This document shows positions 18,337 to 26,653 of a stretch of DNA of 64,000 bases, piece by piece. Source of the stretch: CAWINY01 sp963837635. Its GTDB lineage: Bacteria; Acidobacteriota; Terriglobia; Terriglobales; Acidobacteriaceae. The translations under genes were made by a program, and so were the position numbers. Position 1 is the stretch's first letter; the number at the start of each line of letters is the position of its first letter. The notes under the pieces are model-generated. The model saw nothing but the letters and a program-made list of their open reading frames with translations, ran no database searches and was not told where the DNA came from. The stretch lies in contig CAWINY010000007.1 in the NCBI GenBank assembly GCA_963837635.1, positions 310,001 through 374,000 on the forward strand. Direction: 5' to 3'.

Positions 18337-20001
18337 ATGGCAACCGCAACCGTTGCAGTCGAACGAGAACATTATCTGAATACCGATTACGGGCTCAAAT
18401 CGTGGCTGTTGACCACGGACCATAAGCGGATCGGCATCCTGTACCTCATCCTGGTCACCTTCAATTTTTTCATCGGCGGCTTTTTCGCCATGATGATCCG
18501 GCTCTCGTTGCTGACCCCCGGCGGTGACCTGGTGCAGGCGGACACCTACAACCGCCTGTTCAGCAGCCACGGGATCATGATGATCTTCTTCTTCCTGCTG
18601 CCGGTGATCCCGGGCACGCTGGGCAATTTCCTGATCCCGATGATGGTGGGGGCCAAGGACATGGCCTTCCCCAAGATCAACCTGCTCACCTGGTACCTGC
18701 TGCTGACCGGCACCCTCATCATGATCTACGCCCTGGTGACCGGGGGAATCGACACCGGCTGGACCTTCTACACGCCCTTCAGCACCGCGTTTTCCAATAC
18801 CTCGGTAGTGCTGGCCATCCTGGCCATCTTCATCGCCGGCTTCTCCTCGATTTTCACCGGGCTGAACTTCATCGTGACCATCCACCGGATGCGCGCGCCC
18901 GGCATGACTTGGTCGCGCCTGCCGCTGTTCTGCTGGTCCCACTACGCCACCGCAGTCATCATGATGCTGGGCACGCCGGTGGTTGCCATCACCCTGACGC
19001 TGGTGGCGCTGGAGCGCGTCTTCCACATTGGCGTCTTCAACCCGCAGCTTGGCGGCGACCCGCTGCTGTTCCAGCACCTGTTCTGGTTCTACTCGCATCC
19101 CGCGGTGTACATCATGGTGCTGCCGGCGATGGCGGTGATCAGCGAGATCGTGGCCTGCTTCTCGCGCAAGCGCGTATTTGGGTATGCCTTCGTCGCCCTG
19201 GCCTCGATTGCCATCGCAGTCCTGGGCTTCCTGGTCTGGGCCCATCACATGTTCGTGGCGGGCATCAGTGTCTACGCTGGCCTGATCTTCAGCTTTTTGA
19301 GCTACGGCGTAGCGGTGCCGTCCGCGATCAAGGTGTTCAACTGGACCTCTACCATGTACAAGGGGTCCATCCACCTGCGCACCCCGATGCTCTATGCCCT
19401 GGGCTTCATCGGGCTGTTCACCATGGGCGGCATGACCGGACTGTTCGTGGCCTCGCTGGGCTTCGATGTACACGTTACCGATACCTACTTCGTGGTGGCG
19501 CACTTCCACTACATCATGGTGGGCGGCACCATCATGGCCTACCTCGGCGGCCTGCACTTCTGGTGGCCCAAGATCACCGGGCGCATGTACTCGGAGACCT
19601 GGGGCAAGGTCGCCGCGGCCACAATTTTTCTTGGCTTCAACCTGACCTTTTTTCCGCAGTTCGTGCTCGGCTATCTGGGCATGCCGCGCCGCTATCACGC
19701 GTATCCGGCGGAGTTCCAGGTGCTCAACGTGCTGTCCACTGCGGGGGCCTCGATCCTGGCGGTGGGTTACCTGCTGCCGCTGATCTACCTGCTCTGGTCG
19801 CTGAAGTACGGCCCGATCGCGGGCGACAATCCCTGGAACGCCGCCGGATTGGAATGGAAGACGTCCTCGCCGCCGCCAACCTCGAATTTCGAGGAGACCC
19901 CGGTGGTTACCTGGGAAGCCTACAACTACCACGAGTTGCCGGACATGCCGGAGCCGGCCGAGAGCGAGACTTCGGCCGTGGAGGAAGCACGTGGCCGCTG
20001 A
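18337..20001 (+). CDS. ctaD: Cytochrome c oxidase subunit I
   Basis: 554 residues and twelve predicted helices. It starts with the usual TTDHKRIGILYL block. The CuB/heme a3 site is seen in FWFYSHPAVYIMVLP (His-Tyr pair), WAHHMF and DTYFVVAHFHYIMVGG. It reduces oxygen and pumps protons in the inner membrane. It is of A-family type with the K- and D-channel environment expected of aa3 enzymes, though I did not check each channel residue. Its stop overlaps the GTG start of subunit III. Confidence 0.96.
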   Translation: MATATVAVEREHYLNTDYGLKSWLLTTDHKRIGILYLILVTFNFFIGGFFAMMIRLSLLTPGGDLVQADTYNRLFSSHGIMMIFFFLLPVIPGTLGNFLIPMMVGAKDMAFPKINLLTWYLLLTGTLIMIYALVTGGIDTGWTFYTPFSTAFSNTSVVLAILAIFIAGFSSIFTGLNFIVTIHRMRAPGMTWSRLPLFCWSHYATAVIMMLGTPVVAITLTLVALERVFHIGVFNPQLGGDPLLFQHLFWFYSHPAVYIMVLPAMAVISEIVACFSRKRVFGYAFVALASIAIAVLGFLVWAHHMFVAGISVYAGLIFSFLSYGVAVPSAIKVFNWTSTMYKGSIHLRTPMLYALGFIGLFTMGGMTGLFVASLGFDVHVTDTYFVVAHFHYIMVGGTIMAYLGGLHFWWPKITGRMYSETWGKVAAATIFLGFNLTFFPQFVLGYLGMPRRYHAYPAEFQVLNVLSTAGASILAVGYLLPLIYLLWSLKYGPIAGDNPWNAAGLEWKTSSPPPTSNFEETPVVTWEAYNYHELPDMPEPAESETSAVEEARGR

Positions 20002-20686
20002 GACCCACCCCGTGCCGAGCACTCACGTCGTTTCCACCCGGAGCCTGCATCACCAGTTTGCCGATCTGGAGCAGCAGCGCGAGTCGGCCACCCTGGGAAT
20101 GTGGATTTTTCTGGTCACCGAAATCATGTTCTTCGGCGGCATGTTCGCCGCCTACATGATTTACCGGATCGCGTATCCGGCGGCCTGGAATGCTGGCAGT
20201 CAGTCGATGGACTTCTGGCTGGGCACCGCCAATACTTTGGTGCTGATCTGTTCCTCGCTGACCATGGTGCTGGCCGTGCATGCCGCCAAGACGAACCAGC
20301 GGAAGACCATCGTTTTCTTTCTCCTCATCACGCTCTTGTTGGGACTGGCATTCCTTGGCTTCAAGGCCATCGAGTATCACGCGCACTGGGTGAATCACGA
20401 GGTGCCCGGCTACACCTTCCAGAGCGACGCCCCCGACGCCAATCACGTGCAGATGTTCTTCGTCCTCTACTTTTTCATGACGGGATTTCACGCGCTGCAC
20501 ATGCTGATAGGCGTGGGAGTTGTCTCGGTAATCGCGTATTTTGCCTGGAAGGGCCGCTACACGAGCGACTACCACAACCCGGTGGAGAACGTGGGGCTGT
20601 ACTGGCACTTTGTAGATATCGTCTGGATTTTTCTTTATCCGCTGCTGTACCTGGTGGGACACCACCATGGCAGCAGCTCATTGTGA
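19991..20686 (+). CDS. ctaE: Cytochrome c oxidase subunit III
   Basis: 231 residues with about seven helices (LGMWIFLVTEIMFFGGMFAAY, VLICSSLTMVLAVHAAK, FFLLITLLLGLAFLGFKAIEY). It starts at GTG 19991 after GGAGGA and overlaps ctaD by 11 bases. Motifs HFVDIVWIFLYPLLYL and FFMTGFHALHMLIG are family hallmarks. It stabilises subunit I. Confidence 0.94.
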   Translation: MAAETHPVPSTHVVSTRSLHHQFADLEQQRESATLGMWIFLVTEIMFFGGMFAAYMIYRIAYPAAWNAGSQSMDFWLGTANTLVLICSSLTMVLAVHAAKTNQRKTIVFFLLITLLLGLAFLGFKAIEYHAHWVNHEVPGYTFQSDAPDANHVQMFFVLYFFMTGFHALHMLIGVGVVSVIAYFAWKGRYTSDYHNPVENVGLYWHFVDIVWIFLYPLLYLVGHHHGSSSL

Positions 20687-20689
20687 AGC

Positions 20690-20772
20690 CGTCGTTGGTC
20701 ATTGGTCGTTGGTCGTTAGCGATAAGGTTCAACTGCCCGGCTAACGACTAACGACGAACGACCAACGACCAC
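20690..20772. repeat. Imperfect inverted repeat between ctaE and ctaF
   Basis: GTCGTTGGTC-type units on the left (20691-20720) face GCTAACGACTAACGACGAACG and ACCAACGACC on the right (20740-20770), giving about 24 of 29 paired bases. It fills the only sizeable gap between oxidase genes and may be an intra-operon stem. Confidence 0.7.
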
Positions 20773-20784
20773 CGTGAGTGAGAG

Positions 20785-21087
20785 ATGTCGCAAATCGTCG
20801 TCAAGAGAAGGGTCTACGTATTCGTTTGGGCCGCCCTGGTTTGCCTGACCTGGGTTACGGCGGTCATTTCCATGAAAGACCTGGGCATGTGGAGCGGCCC
20901 GGTCGCCTTGCTGATTGCCAGTTGCAAGGCGCTGCTGGTGGCCATGTTCTTCATGAACCTTCGCTACGAGAACTACAAGATGGTGTGGATCGTTGCCGTG
21001 GCCGGCATCTTCTGGCTCACCTTGCTGCTCGGCCTGAGCATGGCCGACTACGGCACGCGCGGCTTCATCAACGTCCCCGGCAAGTGA
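20785..21087 (+). CDS. ctaF: Cytochrome c oxidase subunit IV (prokaryotic type)
   Basis: 100 residues with three helices (FVWAALVCLTWVTAVISM, VALLIASCKALLVAMFFMNL, WIVAVAGIFWLTLLLGLSM). The pattern SCKALLVAMFFMNLRYE is characteristic of small bacterial oxidase subunit IV proteins. The ATG follows GTGAGAG. It is the last of the four oxidase subunits. Confidence 0.88.
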   Translation: MSQIVVKRRVYVFVWAALVCLTWVTAVISMKDLGMWSGPVALLIASCKALLVAMFFMNLRYENYKMVWIVAVAGIFWLTLLLGLSMADYGTRGFINVPGK

Positions 21088-21277
21088 GCGGGCAAGCGCT
21101 ACGATCCTGCAGAGGGATTCTCGAAAGACAATTTGCAACCAATGGCTGGTTCCGGTGTTTGTATGTTGTTAGGCCGTGCGGGACGGGTCTTCGACCCGCC
21201 CACACAACCCCGCCCTGGCCCACATTGGGGAGATAAAGTTGCATCCCGGAGCGGGGGCCAAATAGACTTGTGGCAAC

Positions 21278-21655
21278 ATGTCACGCATCTGGCAAACCAT
21301 TCGCGGCTATATCTGGTGGACGCACCCGCGCGGCAATTTCCATTACGACGTGATGGTCAGCATCATCCTGCTGTTCATCTTCCTGGCGCCGCATTGGGTC
21401 AATTTCAACGACAAACCCACGGAACGCACCCCTCATCGAGGGGGGGTGATCGTATATTCGGATGGCAAAAACTTCGTCTATCAGATCGATGCCTCGGCGC
21501 TGAACGCCGCCGATGATGCGGCCCTACGGGCGAGCCTGCTGGACATCGTCGAGCCCATTGCGGGCGAGGTCAACGTAGACCACTACGAGGCGATTCTCGA
21601 TAGCCGCGGGCACGTTTCCGCGTACAAAGTTTGGGTGCGCCGCCCCTACCGCTAG
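21278..21655 (+). CDS. Conserved single-pass membrane protein, unknown function
   Basis: 125 residues. A cytoplasmic N-terminus (IWQTIRGYIWWTHPRGNFHYD) precedes a helix (VMVSIILLFIFLAPHWVNF) and a soluble domain resembling small beta-alpha ferredoxin-like folds (GVIVYSDGKNFVYQIDA). I do not recognise a named family. Its place after the oxidase genes and before the LolA-like gene suggests a respiratory or envelope accessory role. The 190-base gap before it shows nothing clear. Confidence 0.75.
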   Translation: MSRIWQTIRGYIWWTHPRGNFHYDVMVSIILLFIFLAPHWVNFNDKPTERTPHRGGVIVYSDGKNFVYQIDASALNAADDAALRASLLDIVEPIAGEVNVDHYEAILDSRGHVSAYKVWVRRPYR

Positions 21656-21727
21656 AGGCTGCTAAAAACCTGGTTCCCGGCAAGAACAGAGGATGCCGGA
21701 AACGGAGGGTGTCGGGGCGGCGGGTGC

Positions 21728-21758
21728 CCCACATCTGCCCGGTTTTGGCAGATGTGGG
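21728..21758. repeat. CCCACATCTGCC hairpin, copy 4 (before the LolA-like gene)
   Basis: 12-bp perfect arms CCCACATCTGCC (21728-21739) and GGCAGATGTGGG (21747-21758), a 7-base loop, about 40 bases upstream of the next start codon. Confidence 0.85.
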
Positions 21759-21799
21759 TAACCACACCAAACGGCCAACGACTGCTGCCGAACGGAGTC

Positions 21800-22501
21800 A
21801 TGATGAAACGCGCAATACTGTTGCCGGTCCTGCTGTTCCTTGCCATCAGCGCTTTCGCGCAAGCCAATGCCCCGTTGGAGAAGGTGCTTACCCGGATGGA
21901 TCAGGCGGCTGCCGGCTTCAAGTCGCTGCAGGCCGGTTTCACCTGGGACCAGTATCAAAAGGTGGTCAACGAAACCGATACGCAGAAGGGCACTATCTAC
22001 TACCGGCAAACTGGCAAGGGCGTGGAGATGGCCGCTGACATCAGCCAGCCGGACCAGAAATACGTGCTGTTTTCCGACGGCAAGGCGCGGGTGTACCAGC
22101 CACGGATCGACCAGATCACCGAATACAATGCCGGCAAGAACAAGGCCGCCTTCGAAAGTTTTCTGGTCCTCGGCTTCGGCGGCCGCGGCCACGATCTGCC
22201 CAAGCAGTTCGACGTCAAGTACGATGGCGAGGAGATCATCCAGGATGCCAAGACGGGCCAGGGGGTCAAGACCGCCAAACTCGAACTGACTCCGAAGGCC
22301 GCGAACGTGAAGGGCATGTTTGACCGGATCGTCTTGTGGATCGATCCGGCGCGCGGCCTTTCGCTGCAGCAGCAATTCATTGAGCCCACGGGCGACTACC
22401 GCCTGGCCAAGTACTACGACATCAAGCTCAATGAAAACCTTCCGGGTGACGTATTTAAGCTGCACCCCACAGGTAAGACGAAGACGGTCACTGCCGGGTA
22501 A
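21800..22501 (+). CDS. LolA-like outer-membrane lipoprotein carrier/sorting protein
   Basis: 233 residues from the double ATG at 21800. A signal peptide (MKRAILLPVLLFLAISAFAQ) precedes a LolA-type beta fold: LEKVLTRMDQAAAGFKSLQAGF, KGTIYYRQTGKGVEM, YVLFSDGKARVYQPRIDQITEY. Such proteins bind acyl chains in the periplasm and ferry lipoproteins or lipids to the outer membrane. It is the last intact gene of the operon. Whether it is true LolA or a paralogue cannot be told. Confidence 0.82.
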   Translation: MMKRAILLPVLLFLAISAFAQANAPLEKVLTRMDQAAAGFKSLQAGFTWDQYQKVVNETDTQKGTIYYRQTGKGVEMAADISQPDQKYVLFSDGKARVYQPRIDQITEYNAGKNKAAFESFLVLGFGGRGHDLPKQFDVKYDGEEIIQDAKTGQGVKTAKLELTPKAANVKGMFDRIVLWIDPARGLSLQQQFIEPTGDYRLAKYYDIKLNENLPGDVFKLHPTGKTKTVTAG

Positions 22502-22537
22502 ACCGTTTGGCCAAAACCAAACACTGGTGCGAAACTC

Positions 22538-22660
22538 ATGAGCTTGGCGGTCGAAGTCGCAGCCGGGACCGAAATCGGCTGCGTGCGCAAGAATAATGAA
22601 GACAATTTCGGCTACGGCCGCCGGCACGATCCCCAGGCTGCCTGTCCCCCGGGCTGCTGA
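22538..22660 (+). pseudogene. PP2C/Stp1-type protein phosphatase, N-terminal remnant
   Basis: 40 codons only. The start ATG at 22538 leads into EVAAGTEIGCVRKNNEDNFG, the first motif of PP2C-family Ser/Thr phosphatases (the usual R-x-x-NED-x-x-G). Similarity stops within about 15 residues and a TGA ends the frame at 22660. The remaining 200 or so residues of a normal enzyme, including the other metal-binding aspartates, are absent. The sequence directly abuts a PPK2 remnant on the other strand. Confidence 0.8.
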
Positions 22661-22858
22661 GATGGTAATGCTGATCCGCCCGCGATCGGGTAGCCGGTAC
22701 GTCGTGCGCCAGAGAAAATCATGTTCCAACTCCTCGGCGCTCGGCTGTTTGAAACTGAAAGCCTCGCAGCCTTGCGGATTGACACCGGACATGACGTGCC
22801 GAAGGGCGCCGTCCATGCCGGCAGAGTCCATTCCCTGAAACATCAGCTTCCAGCGCCA
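22661..22858 (-). pseudogene. PPK2-type polyphosphate kinase, internal remnant
   Basis: From 22843 the minus strand reads MFQGMDSAGMDGALRH, then VMSGVNPQGC, FSFKQPSAEELEHDF and LWRTTYRLPDRGRI. This is the Walker A region and the following block of PPK2 enzymes, which use polyphosphate to phosphorylate nucleotides. The Walker lysine is replaced by methionine (GMDSAGMDG instead of the usual AGKDG). A TGA cuts the frame just upstream, and similarity ends abruptly near 22667 where the PP2C remnant begins. Confidence 0.8.
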
Positions 22859-23046
22859 AAATCAATAATCTTCGTTGATGTCCGGCAGCACAGCACGAAT
22901 ATCCTGTTCAATCCTGACCAGTTTTCAACCCAAACCTCAATACTGGTATTGGTAGCGCTCGGCACAAGTGACCAACGTCGCTGGCGATAACAACGAAGCG
23001 CTTGGGCAGAATGCAATATATCGATCGGTAGCGGAGGCCCGGTAAC

Positions 23047-23805
23047 GTGAGTATCTCTGAGCTGAAGACATGCTTGATGGTTAGTCTCGTGTTTTTTATA
23101 GCAATAGCCACAGCTTCGCATGCACAGGCTACCAAATCTGCCCCGCCGACCCCTATCGATGAGAAGAAGGCCAAACTCGGCGGGACCCCCTGGAATCCCC
23201 AATGGGACCAGATCATCGAGAAGGCGCTGCCACCCGAAATGCTTTCTTCGCAGGTGCCCCGGGACGTCCGTCGATTCTGCCCGCGATTTTACGAGATGGG
23301 CGAAACCGACAAACGCACATTTTGGGCTTATTTCTTCCAGGCACTTGCGGGTGCGGAAGCCGGTCTGAATCCGAACACGAACGTCCGTCAGAGCGAGCGG
23401 AAAGGCGCAAAAAACGATGAAGTGAGCGGAAGAGCCATGCGCAGTCAAGGATTGTTGCGGCTTGCGTACGCAGACCAGCAGCGTTACGGCTGCAATTTCG
23501 ATTGGGAGATGGACCGTGCGCTAAAGGCGAACGATCCGGCCAAAACCATTCTGCTGCCAAAGAACAATCTCGAATGTGGAGTGAAGATTCTGGTAAACCA
23601 GATTATCGTCCAGCACAAACCCTTGCTAACCCGGTCGGGATACTGGTCGACGTTGCATCCGGACGGGCCGAGCTACCGTGTATTCGCCAAACAGATGACA
23701 AATCCCCCGACTGCATGTCGACTGTCCACCGAGTCGACGATCGACAAGTCGGCTACGACGAAGTCCGTGCAGGACGACGCGAACCGGGGTAAAACTCCCA
23801 AATAG
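23047..23805 (+). CDS. Secreted lytic-transglycosylase-like protein
   Basis: 252 residues from a GTG at 23047. The signal peptide core MVSLVFFIAIATASHAQA is followed by a helical domain with FFQALAGAEAGLNPNT and SQGLLRLAYADQQRYG, which resembles the SLT lysozyme-like fold (catalytic Glu in GAEAGLNP, then the S-x-G-L-x-Q/R block). It may cut or bind peptidoglycan. The C-terminal 40 residues are low complexity. Similarity is by motif only, so the call is tentative. It stands alone after the PP2C/PPK2 scar. Confidence 0.62.
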   Translation: MSISELKTCLMVSLVFFIAIATASHAQATKSAPPTPIDEKKAKLGGTPWNPQWDQIIEKALPPEMLSSQVPRDVRRFCPRFYEMGETDKRTFWAYFFQALAGAEAGLNPNTNVRQSERKGAKNDEVSGRAMRSQGLLRLAYADQQRYGCNFDWEMDRALKANDPAKTILLPKNNLECGVKILVNQIIVQHKPLLTRSGYWSTLHPDGPSYRVFAKQMTNPPTACRLSTESTIDKSATTKSVQDDANRGKTPK

Positions 23806-23884
23806 TGCTTTTCAACATCGCAGAGACGACGTTGTCGAAAAAGGCGGTAGAGATTAGATCTGCCGGACAGTAAAGAACAGAAAG

Positions 23885-24895
23885 TCAGTGTTCAACCAGC
23901 TTCCAGCTCGGGTCGGGATTGTATTCGGTTATGCCGGCAGCAATCTTCTCCGTATTGGAGCCGAGGTTCTTCTCGTATACACGACCTTGCTGATTAACGA
24001 TGAAGGTCATCACGCCAGAATTTCCCCACAGATCGGGATACGCAATCAGAGCATGGCCGGCGATCATGTTGCCGTTGATGATGTAGTTGTATTTTCCACC
24101 CGGGGCATGGGGGCCCTGCTTGCTCAGGATCTTGAAGTAGTATCCGTGATACGGGCGCCGCTCTCTACGGGAGGGGTCGTTTTGGGTCTGTCCCCTCGGC
24201 CCGTATCCTTGAGCGTGTGCCGCGGCCACGAGCGGTCCCAGAGGACTCGGTTTTTCGCCCTCTCCGGTTTCCCAGAAAAGTCCATCGTGCTCGCCAGGCG
24301 AACTCACAAATTTCTGCGCGTAAGCGGCCACGCCATCTGGGCCGTAGCCCCCGGTGAAATATTCCCATTGGGCTACAACGTAGGCGCGGCAGGTCGCGAC
24401 TGCCGATAGCTCGTTATCTCCAATCCTTCGATTCAGAACCTCCTCGATGCCCGCTTTGGTATCGAACAACCATTGGTTTTCCTTCTTCACAATGGGAATG
24501 GGAGTTGGAAAATTGTTCTTCCCAACCACAACTGTGTATTTGGCGTCATTGTCTTTCTTCAGTTGGGCGGATTCCTGAACGGCGGTCGCGAAGTCTTCCA
24601 GGTCTTTGTTGTCTTCGACGGGATCTCCGGAGAGCAACTGATCGGACTCGGGGCCGAAAATCTTAGAGATTGCGGCACGGTCTTTCGCCTTCGCCGCCTC
24701 AATAAGGGCCTGCATGGCCTCCTCCGGCGTTGCAAACATCTGCTGTTGCACCGATTCCGCCGACTTATTGGACGCCTGTATCTGCGCATCGAGCGGGGCG
24801 CCACTGAGCAAGGCCACGAACAGGGTCAGAAGCGCCAGAACGAAAGGCATGCTTTGCCCGCCATTGCCTAAGGTCACAAGCCTCCGGGTCTTCAT
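23885..24895 (-). CDS. DUF2950 family secreted protein
   Basis: 336 residues from the ATG at 24895, which follows GAGGG. A signal peptide (FVLALLTLFVALLSGAPLDAQ) leads to FATPEEAMQALIEAAKAKDRAAISKIFGPE, an NTF2-like start typical of DUF2950. It continues through LFDTKAGIEEVLNRRIGDNEL and CRAYVVAQWEYF, and ends with PDLWGNSGVMTFIVNQQG. Function is unknown; members are periplasmic. It follows the DUF3300 gene on the same strand, a pairing seen in other bacteria. Confidence 0.87.
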   Translation of the reverse strand: MKTRRLVTLGNGGQSMPFVLALLTLFVALLSGAPLDAQIQASNKSAESVQQQMFATPEEAMQALIEAAKAKDRAAISKIFGPESDQLLSGDPVEDNKDLEDFATAVQESAQLKKDNDAKYTVVVGKNNFPTPIPIVKKENQWLFDTKAGIEEVLNRRIGDNELSAVATCRAYVVAQWEYFTGGYGPDGVAAYAQKFVSSPGEHDGLFWETGEGEKPSPLGPLVAAAHAQGYGPRGQTQNDPSRRERRPYHGYYFKILSKQGPHAPGGKYNYIINGNMIAGHALIAYPDLWGNSGVMTFIVNQQGRVYEKNLGSNTEKIAAGITEYNPDPSWKLVEH

Positions 24896-25002
24896 GGTTT
24901 TCAGCCCTCGCGTGTTGGAGTTGCATTTCCCCATGTCACAGCGATCCGAAATTGCGGCCGGCAGAGTTCCGGTCGCGCGGCTGGCGTGAAGTCGCTCCGT
25001 TC

Positions 25003-26412
25003 TCATCGCTGCTTCCCAGAAGATCGCGTCCCCCCAGAAGAAGGTGCTGGCCGGTTCGGCGCCGGCCGGGGAGTGCTTGGTGGACTTGGAGGCCGCATCG
25101 CCTCGGCCCTGCTGGCTTGACCCCGCTGGCTGGCAGCGCGGGGATCGAAGCCGCCTTCACTCCTGCCGAACGCATGAGGTCCAGGCTGGTACTGAGGCTG
25201 TGTTGCCTGCGGCGCTGCCGGTCGGCTTAATGGCTGGACCGCGGGCCGTGCCGGTGGCGGAGGTACGGGCCGGCTAGACGCTTCAGGGACAGGCCGTGCA
25301 GCTGGTGGTGGTACGGGCCGGCTAGACGCTTCGGGGACTGGCCGGGCCGGTGGCGGAGGTACGGGCCGGTTAGACGCTTGGGGGACAGGCCGTTGGGCTG
25401 GTGGAGGCGCCGGTTGTCCCTGGTTTTCGTGGCCACGGTACTGATCCAGCCGTGGGTCATTCGTATTAATGTTGCGATTGATGACTTGATTATTTACGCG
25501 GTTATTCGTATTGACGAAAGTGCGGTTGCCGGCGTGGTTGTCGTAGGTGACGTTTCGATGCACGCTGTTGTAGTTGTTGATATTCGCGACATTCACCGTG
25601 CGATTGATAACCGTCCGGTTGACGGTGACATTCGTGTAGCGGTTGTTGACGTACACATTGGTGATATTCACATAAGGGCGGGAGCGCTCGATCCATCCCC
25701 TGCCTTGCCAGCCAGTATAGTAAACGCGATGGTGATCCCAGTCGCAGTCACGGTTCAGCCAGGATCCGATGACCAAACCCGCACTGAAGCCCATAACGAC
25801 GCCGAACACTCCCACGTCAGAGGCGGGCCGGAAGAAGATGACTGCCGGATTGTAGACCGGCACGAAGATGTACCGGGGCTGGGCGGGGACGATCTGAATA
25901 TATCCGGGGTCCTCCACGACCACCTGCTGTTGCGGAGTCGAGGCCAGGTTGCCTTGCGAATAGGCCATGGCTCGCAAACGCTGGACGGATGTCATCACAT
26001 CGGTGGACTGGTTTACGTAGGCTTGGCCCACGGCGGTCGTCCAATCCAGCTTGTCGGCCATCATGTAGAGAACTGTCGGATAATGTGCAACCGCTCTGAC
26101 GCTTATGTCCCAGGGTTGGGAGTCGACATCATTGGAACCGTAAGCGCGGACCCATCGCGCCGCCTGATCGATCTGATCCGTAAAGGTTGCAGCCGGTAGA
26201 ACCTGCGCCAGCAGCGGATCCGGATAGAGTGCGATCGGGGCCAGCAAATTGTCCAGTTGTTCCGGAGAGTATGCCTCGTAAGGCGATGGTTGATACGAAT
26301 CGTCCTGCGCAAAGGGCGTAGCTGCTGCTGAAGGTCCTCGCGCTGCTGCGCTCTCCACGAACGGTGCGTATGCCAGGCAAAACACCAGTGAGACGGCCAA
26401 AGCTTTTCGCAT
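25003..26412 (-). CDS. DUF3300 family secreted protein with proline-rich tandem repeats
   Basis: 469 residues from the ATG at 26412 after GGAGAGA. After a signal peptide, residues about 45-250 are the DUF3300 domain (YSPEQLDNLLAPIALYPDPL, AVAHYPTVLYMMADKLDWT, IVPAQPRYIFVPVYNPAVIF). An asparagine/valine-rich stretch follows. Then comes a tandem repeat of the unit RPVPxASxRPVPPPPA (about 25236-25396), and a Pro/Ala/Arg-rich tail. The repeat tail probably spans or binds the cell wall. Function is unknown. It pairs with the DUF2950 gene downstream. Confidence 0.87.
   Translation of the reverse strand: MRKALAVSLVFCLAYAPFVESAAARGPSAAATPFAQDDSYQPSPYEAYSPEQLDNLLAPIALYPDPLLAQVLPAATFTDQIDQAARWVRAYGSNDVDSQPWDISVRAVAHYPTVLYMMADKLDWTTAVGQAYVNQSTDVMTSVQRLRAMAYSQGNLASTPQQQVVVEDPGYIQIVPAQPRYIFVPVYNPAVIFFRPASDVGVFGVVMGFSAGLVIGSWLNRDCDWDHHRVYYTGWQGRGWIERSRPYVNITNVYVNNRYTNVTVNRTVINRTVNVANINNYNSVHRNVTYDNHAGNRTFVNTNNRVNNQVINRNINTNDPRLDQYRGHENQGQPAPPPAQRPVPQASNRPVPPPPARPVPEASSRPVPPPAARPVPEASSRPVPPPPARPAVQPLSRPAAPQATQPQYQPGPHAFGRSEGGFDPRAASQRGQASRAEAMRPPSPPSTPRPAPNRPAPSSGGTRSSGKQR
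25236..25396 (-). repeat. Coding tandem repeat, about 48-51 bp unit, in the DUF3300 gene
   Basis: Repeated blocks of GTACGGGCCGGCTAGACGCT and the neighbouring GGGACAGGCCGTGCAGCTGG-type segment on the plus strand encode three to four copies of RPVPPPPARPVPEASS on the minus strand. Copy number is likely to vary among strains by slippage or unequal recombination. Confidence 0.75.
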
Positions 26413-26653
26413 GAACCCATCTCTCCTTAATTGCGAGCATCCAAGAATACTGCATCGCATGCAAATTCCGCATTGCAGTCCAGCGTTTTTCCCAGTACGT
26501 CGGCGGCAAGAGAGGGTCCGTTGGCGTTCTCTGGAATCGGTTTTCCGGCGCGGGTCAAAGTCGGCAAGTCCTCAACTGCCAAACGGCTTAGTTTTGGGGT
26601 TTGGGTCATAGTCATCCAATGCTGGACAAGAACTCCAGTCAGACTGCTCGTTT

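Noticed and set aside
18244..20022. Long open frame antisense to ctaD (592 codons)
   Set aside because: It is a mirror frame of the oxidase subunit I gene, full of His/Gln/Glu/Gly, with no ribosome site.
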